Source of the DNA: Candidatus Zixiibacteriota bacterium
GTDB taxonomy: Bacteria; Zixibacteria; MSB-5A5; CAIYYT01
Reading direction: 5' to 3'
Assembly: GCA_023134875.1 (NCBI GenBank)
Contig: JAGLUH010000111.1
Location: 1-7,930 of the forward strand
DNA length: 7,930 bases
Shown: one piece after another, positions 5,881 through 7,930 of the stretch
Numbering within the stretch: position 1 is the first letter of the stretch
Layout: each line of letters begins with the position of its first letter
Notes under the pieces: generated by a model
Databases searched by the model: none
What the model was told of the DNA's origin: nothing
The model's input: the letters and a program-made list of their open reading frames with translations, nothing else
Made by a program: the position numbers and the translations under genes

Positions 5881-5916
5881 TAGAATTGTAAGACGGCAAC
5901 TAAACCGGAGGAAAAC

Positions 5917-7239
5917 ATGTATTGCCGTAATCTGTTGATTCTACTGTTCGGTTTGCTGCTGCAACCTGGTCATCAGGCGTTGGGTCAGACGCCGCCGGTA
6001 AGAATCCTCGCTTACGATATCAAGTTCGGCCTCGATATGCCCAATGGTCAGATACTGGTGTTGGCAGAGCTGAAGGTGGAGAAGGTCAAAACTGCTCAGA
6101 AGCTCGATATGTCACTGACATCACGGGCGCAGATAGCCTCGGTGCGGGCGCGGGCGGCAGAGCAGTGGTTCACCATGTCACATCAGTCCTCTCTACAGGA
6201 TGCTGTAAGTTTAATCGTGCCGCCGGAATTGAAATCTAGTGCAAAACTGACCCTGGAATTGAAATACGCAATACCGGTGGGCGAAATGAAAGGTAATGTG
6301 ATGATCCTCGATCGCGGCCATCGTTGGTACCCGCTGATAGTCGATCAAATCGCCCCCTTCAAACTTACCGCCCAGGTGCCGCCCGGCTTCCAAGTGCTTG
6401 CGGTCGGCGATCTGGTCGTCCAGGAGATCACTGATGACTACTCGGAATTCGTTTGGCAGAGCAGGATTCCGGTATTCAAAGTCTCGCTGGTAATTGCCCG
6501 ACCCGGTTTGTTCAAAGAGACAGTCAAGGAATGTTCCGGCAAAAAGGTCTATTTCTACTCTCCTGAAGATTCACTGGATACTAATACAAAGCTCGTGACA
6601 GGAGCCTGTGACATGTTGCGATTCTATCACCGGCTGCTGGGCGACTACCCGCATGAGCGTTTGACGATAGTAGATATCGCCGGCCTCCAGGGAGCAAACA
6701 TCGCGACTGGTTTGATCATGCTGGGATCAGCGGGGGTCGAACAGTCCGCCGGCGGTGATGGCGGGCCACTGGCTCTGGCAATCGCCGCCCAGTGGATCGG
6801 TGCCGGCGTTTTTCCCCGGTATCAGAGCAAGGGGTTCTGGTTCCTCCAGATCTCCCTGCCTTACTACTTGCGTTTAATGAATCTCAGAGAAACCCAGGGA
6901 GAGGAGGCATTCGCCAAAGACTTAAATAGATCGCTTGACGCTTACCGGCAGATTGCCGGCAGCAACAAGGATGTGCCGATCCTCGATATTGATGCCATAG
7001 ACTCCAATGAAAAGGGCCGAGCTATCTACGGCAAAGGGCCTTATATCATCGACAGGTTAGTTCAGCAGATTGGCAGCGACAACTGGGAGAAACTGCTCAA
7101 GGCAATCTACCGGAATTTCAAAGGCAGGATTTTCACCTATGACGATTTTATCAGGTATCTCAGTAAATATGATCCTGACGGCAGCGCGGTAAAGACACTT
7201 AACAAAATGGTGACTGAAACCGGCCTGCCGGAAGAATAA
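5917..7239 (+). CDS. Secreted M1 aminopeptidase-like protein lacking the zinc site (predicted pseudopeptidase)
   Basis: 440 residues, ATG with GGAGG 5 bases upstream. A signal peptide is clear (hydrophobic 5-16, likely cleavage ALG-Q near 23/24). The M1-like layout in order: a beta-rich N-terminal domain with RWYPL (136-140), VPPGFQVLAVGDLV (154-167) and a FVWQSRIPVFKVSLVIARPGLF stretch (about 178-199); a GAMEN-region equivalent ending TGLIML (264-269); a helix aligning with HExxHxW as L287-A288-I289-A290-A291-Q292-W293; VFP (298-300); FWFLQ (307-311), where the zinc-ligand Glu should be but Gln311 stands; and IYGKGPYIIDRL, keeping Tyr371 of the catalytic YxKG motif. All three zinc ligands, the general-base Glu and the GAMEN Glu are lost. 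The frame is intact and family residues between the lost ones remain (QW, G, P, W, Y), suggesting a maintained non-catalytic role such as binding or scaffolding. It is shorter than typical M1 enzymes. It could instead be only distantly related to M1. Confidence 0.7.
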   Translation: MYCRNLLILLFGLLLQPGHQALGQTPPVRILAYDIKFGLDMPNGQILVLAELKVEKVKTAQKLDMSLTSRAQIASVRARAAEQWFTMSHQSSLQDAVSLIVPPELKSSAKLTLELKYAIPVGEMKGNVMILDRGHRWYPLIVDQIAPFKLTAQVPPGFQVLAVGDLVVQEITDDYSEFVWQSRIPVFKVSLVIARPGLFKETVKECSGKKVYFYSPEDSLDTNTKLVTGACDMLRFYHRLLGDYPHERLTIVDIAGLQGANIATGLIMLGSAGVEQSAGGDGGPLALAIAAQWIGAGVFPRYQSKGFWFLQISLPYYLRLMNLRETQGEEAFAKDLNRSLDAYRQIAGSNKDVPILDIDAIDSNEKGRAIYGKGPYIIDRLVQQIGSDNWEKLLKAIYRNFKGRIFTYDDFIRYLSKYDPDGSAVKTLNKMVTETGLPEE

Positions 7240-7245
7240 AGATCA

Positions 7246-7303
7246 AATGGTGGTTTGAGCAGCAAGTTGACCACTAACATTCAAGGGACACCTGCCCACC
7301 ATT
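7246..7303. repeat. Inverted repeat AATGGTGG / CCACCATT after the M1-like gene
   Basis: AATGGTGG (7246-7253) is the exact reverse complement of CCACCATT (7296-7303), with 42 bases between, starting 6 bases after the M1-like stop. The long loop and lack of a U-tract argue against an efficient intrinsic terminator. The right arm overlaps the second 12-mer copy. Confidence 0.3.
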
Positions 7304-7308
7304 GTCAA
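7297..7308 (+). repeat. Intergenic 12-mer CACCATTGTCAA, copy 2
   Basis: Exact match to 5824-5835. Here it is followed directly by GTTCTTCTGAG, whereas copy 1 is followed 8 bases on by TTCTTGACTGAG. It also supplies the right arm of the 7246-7303 inverted repeat. Confidence 0.3.
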
Positions 7309-7362
7309 GTTCTTCTGAGAAAATCGACTTGATGTAGAAATGAAAACGCAGCAGCAGCGTCA

Positions 7363-7408
7363 GCAACCGTCGCAGGAGGCCGGTTGCCCGTAGCCTGCCG
7401 ATCTTTTT
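7363..7408 (+). terminator. Hairpin with distant T-run, weak terminator candidate
   Basis: GCAACCG (7363-7369) pairs exactly with CGGTTGC (7381-7387) round an 11-base loop, and a run of five T lies at 7404-7408. The 16-base gap between stem and T-run is too long for a standard intrinsic terminator. An alternative stem GCAGG/CCTGC (7372-7376 with 7395-7399) moves the stem end nearer the T-run and excludes the first, so two competing folds are possible. Confidence 0.25.
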
Positions 7409-7419
7409 CCAATAGGGGC

Positions 7420-7448
7420 TTGCGCAGTATCCTCTGTTTCTATATTAT
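7420..7448 (+). promoter_or_regulatory. Promoter of the SRPBCC-like gene, predicted start at the ATG
   Basis: TATTAT (7443-7448, 5 of 6 matches to the -10) lies 17 bases after TTGCGC (7420-7425, only TTG matching the -35). A start 7 bases past the -10 box is position 7455, the A of the ATG. No Shine-Dalgarno sequence precedes that ATG, which fits a leaderless mRNA. Confidence 0.45.
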
Positions 7449-7454
7449 TTGCGC

Positions 7455-7930
7455 ATGGCGACGCTGCGACGCAGACGGCTTAAGCTGAGTATGCGGGTAC
7501 ATACCGACCCGAACAGTCTCTACGATGCTCTAACCAATCCGATCAAACTGGCGATCTGGTTCTGCAACCACGCCGAGATCAATCTCAAGGTAAGGGGAGC
7601 GGTTCGCATGAGTGGCGAGAACTGCGCCGCTGTTTCTTTTCCGGAAGGGGAGATCAAGGGTGAGATTCTCCAGTTGGAACCGAATCGTCTCTTCACGTAT
7701 CGCTGGCCGATTTCCGGTATGGAATCGGAAGTCACCTTCGAGATATATGACAAGGATCGCTATTGCAACCTGGTGATCGGCCACGCGAAGATTCTGGAAA
7801 AGTCGCTGATGATGGACGCCTGGATCACCTACTATTACAATCTGCGGGCATTCTTGAAAACCGGCCGTCCCGCCTACCGTTTCGACTACACACATATCGA
7901 CAAGGAAACTATCAAACGCGAACTTTTTAT
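7455..7930 (+). CDS. SRPBCC (START-like, AHSA1-type) domain protein, 3' partial
   Basis: The frame runs open from ATG 7455 to the right edge (158 complete codons). Recognisable SRPBCC features are RLKLSMRVHTDPNSLYDALTNP at the start (first strand plus the DALTNP helix), then KLAIWF, a middle set of strands with GEIKGEILQLEPNRLFTYRW, VTFEIYDKDRYCNLVIGH, and the long C-terminal helix DAWITYYYNLRAFLKTG. This fold has a deep hydrophobic pocket for lipids or small ligands, or in the Aha1 C-terminal group binds Hsp90. The specific role is unknown. ATG 7455 is preferred over ATG 7491 because the first beta strand starts before 7491. The residues after about 140 (RPAYRFDYTHIDKET) extend past the core domain, so a second region may follow beyond the window. 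The family call rests on pattern recognition. Confidence 0.75.
   Translation, partial: MATLRRRRLKLSMRVHTDPNSLYDALTNPIKLAIWFCNHAEINLKVRGAVRMSGENCAAVSFPEGEIKGEILQLEPNRLFTYRWPISGMESEVTFEIYDKDRYCNLVIGHAKILEKSLMMDAWITYYYNLRAFLKTGRPAYRFDYTHIDKETIKRELF

Noticed and set aside
7343..7362. CAG-rich tract as a possible microsatellite
   Set aside because: Only about three units (GCAGCAGCAGC), too short to call a tandem repeat.
7340..7393. 17-codon Gln-rich open frame (starts MKTQQQRQQ)
   Set aside because: It is very short, has no ribosome site, and its repeated CAG codons overlap the hairpin region; nothing supports translation.
7520..7895. Two overlapping minus-strand frames of 77 and 121 codons
   Set aside because: Both are antisense to the SRPBCC-like gene, whose plus-strand frame shows a coherent fold pattern to the window edge.
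1..7930. Defence island, prophage, transposon or CRISPR array
   Set aside because: No nuclease, integrase or transposase motifs, no regularly spaced repeats and no terminal inverted repeats with target duplications were seen on either strand.

Overview
The window reads as ordinary bacterial chromosome of moderate GC. The CDSs are closely packed, several short overlaps suggest translational coupling, and the start sites mostly carry recognisable Shine-Dalgarno sequences. A lipoprotein signal and a secreted protein point to a diderm. One promoter (upstream of the S21 gene) fits both a sigma70-like TTGACA-17-TATATT reading and the TAnnTTTG box of Bacteroidota/FCB-type promoters. My tentative guess is a poorly characterised FCB-group or neighbouring lineage, but nothing here fixes the phylum.

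Region 1 (1-3498) holds parts of an oligopeptide/dipeptide (Opp/Dpp) class ABC transporter: a DppC-type permease (cut by the left edge), a DppD-type ATPase 2 bases behind it, and a DppF-type ATPase on the opposite strand, tail to tail with the first. Both ATPases keep Walker A, Q-loop, Walker B, H-loop and the four C-terminal cysteines, but both have lost the first Gly of LSGGQ (LSTGQ and LSIGQ). The permease carries a roughly 200-residue extracytoplasmic segment after its first membrane helix, containing a gapless 46-residue duplication built round a DYRD motif. No solute-binding protein is in view; it and the DppB partner probably lie to the left.

Region 2 (3499-5801) is a probable operon: a strong promoter, rpsU (bS21, GTG start), yqeY (overlapping by 1 base), a CvpA-family membrane protein, and an NTF2-like lipoprotein overlapping the end of the cvpA-like gene. 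The rpsU-yqeY pairing is a familiar bacterial arrangement.

Region 3 (5802-7239) carries a secreted protein with the layout of an M1 (gluzincin) aminopeptidase, in which the zinc-binding HExxH, the distal zinc-ligand Glu and the GAMEN Glu are all replaced while the Tyr of the Y-x-K-G motif remains: an apparent pseudopeptidase.

Region 4 (7240-7930) is a 215-base intergenic stretch with inverted repeats and a promoter, followed by a SRPBCC/AHSA1-like gene whose predicted transcription start coincides with its ATG (possible leaderless mRNA). The gene runs off the right edge.

The strongest candidates for something undescribed are the permease's duplicated periplasmic module with its split transporter locus, and the metal-ligand-less M1-like protein. 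I see no CRISPR array, tRNA, rRNA, insertion sequence or phage gene.
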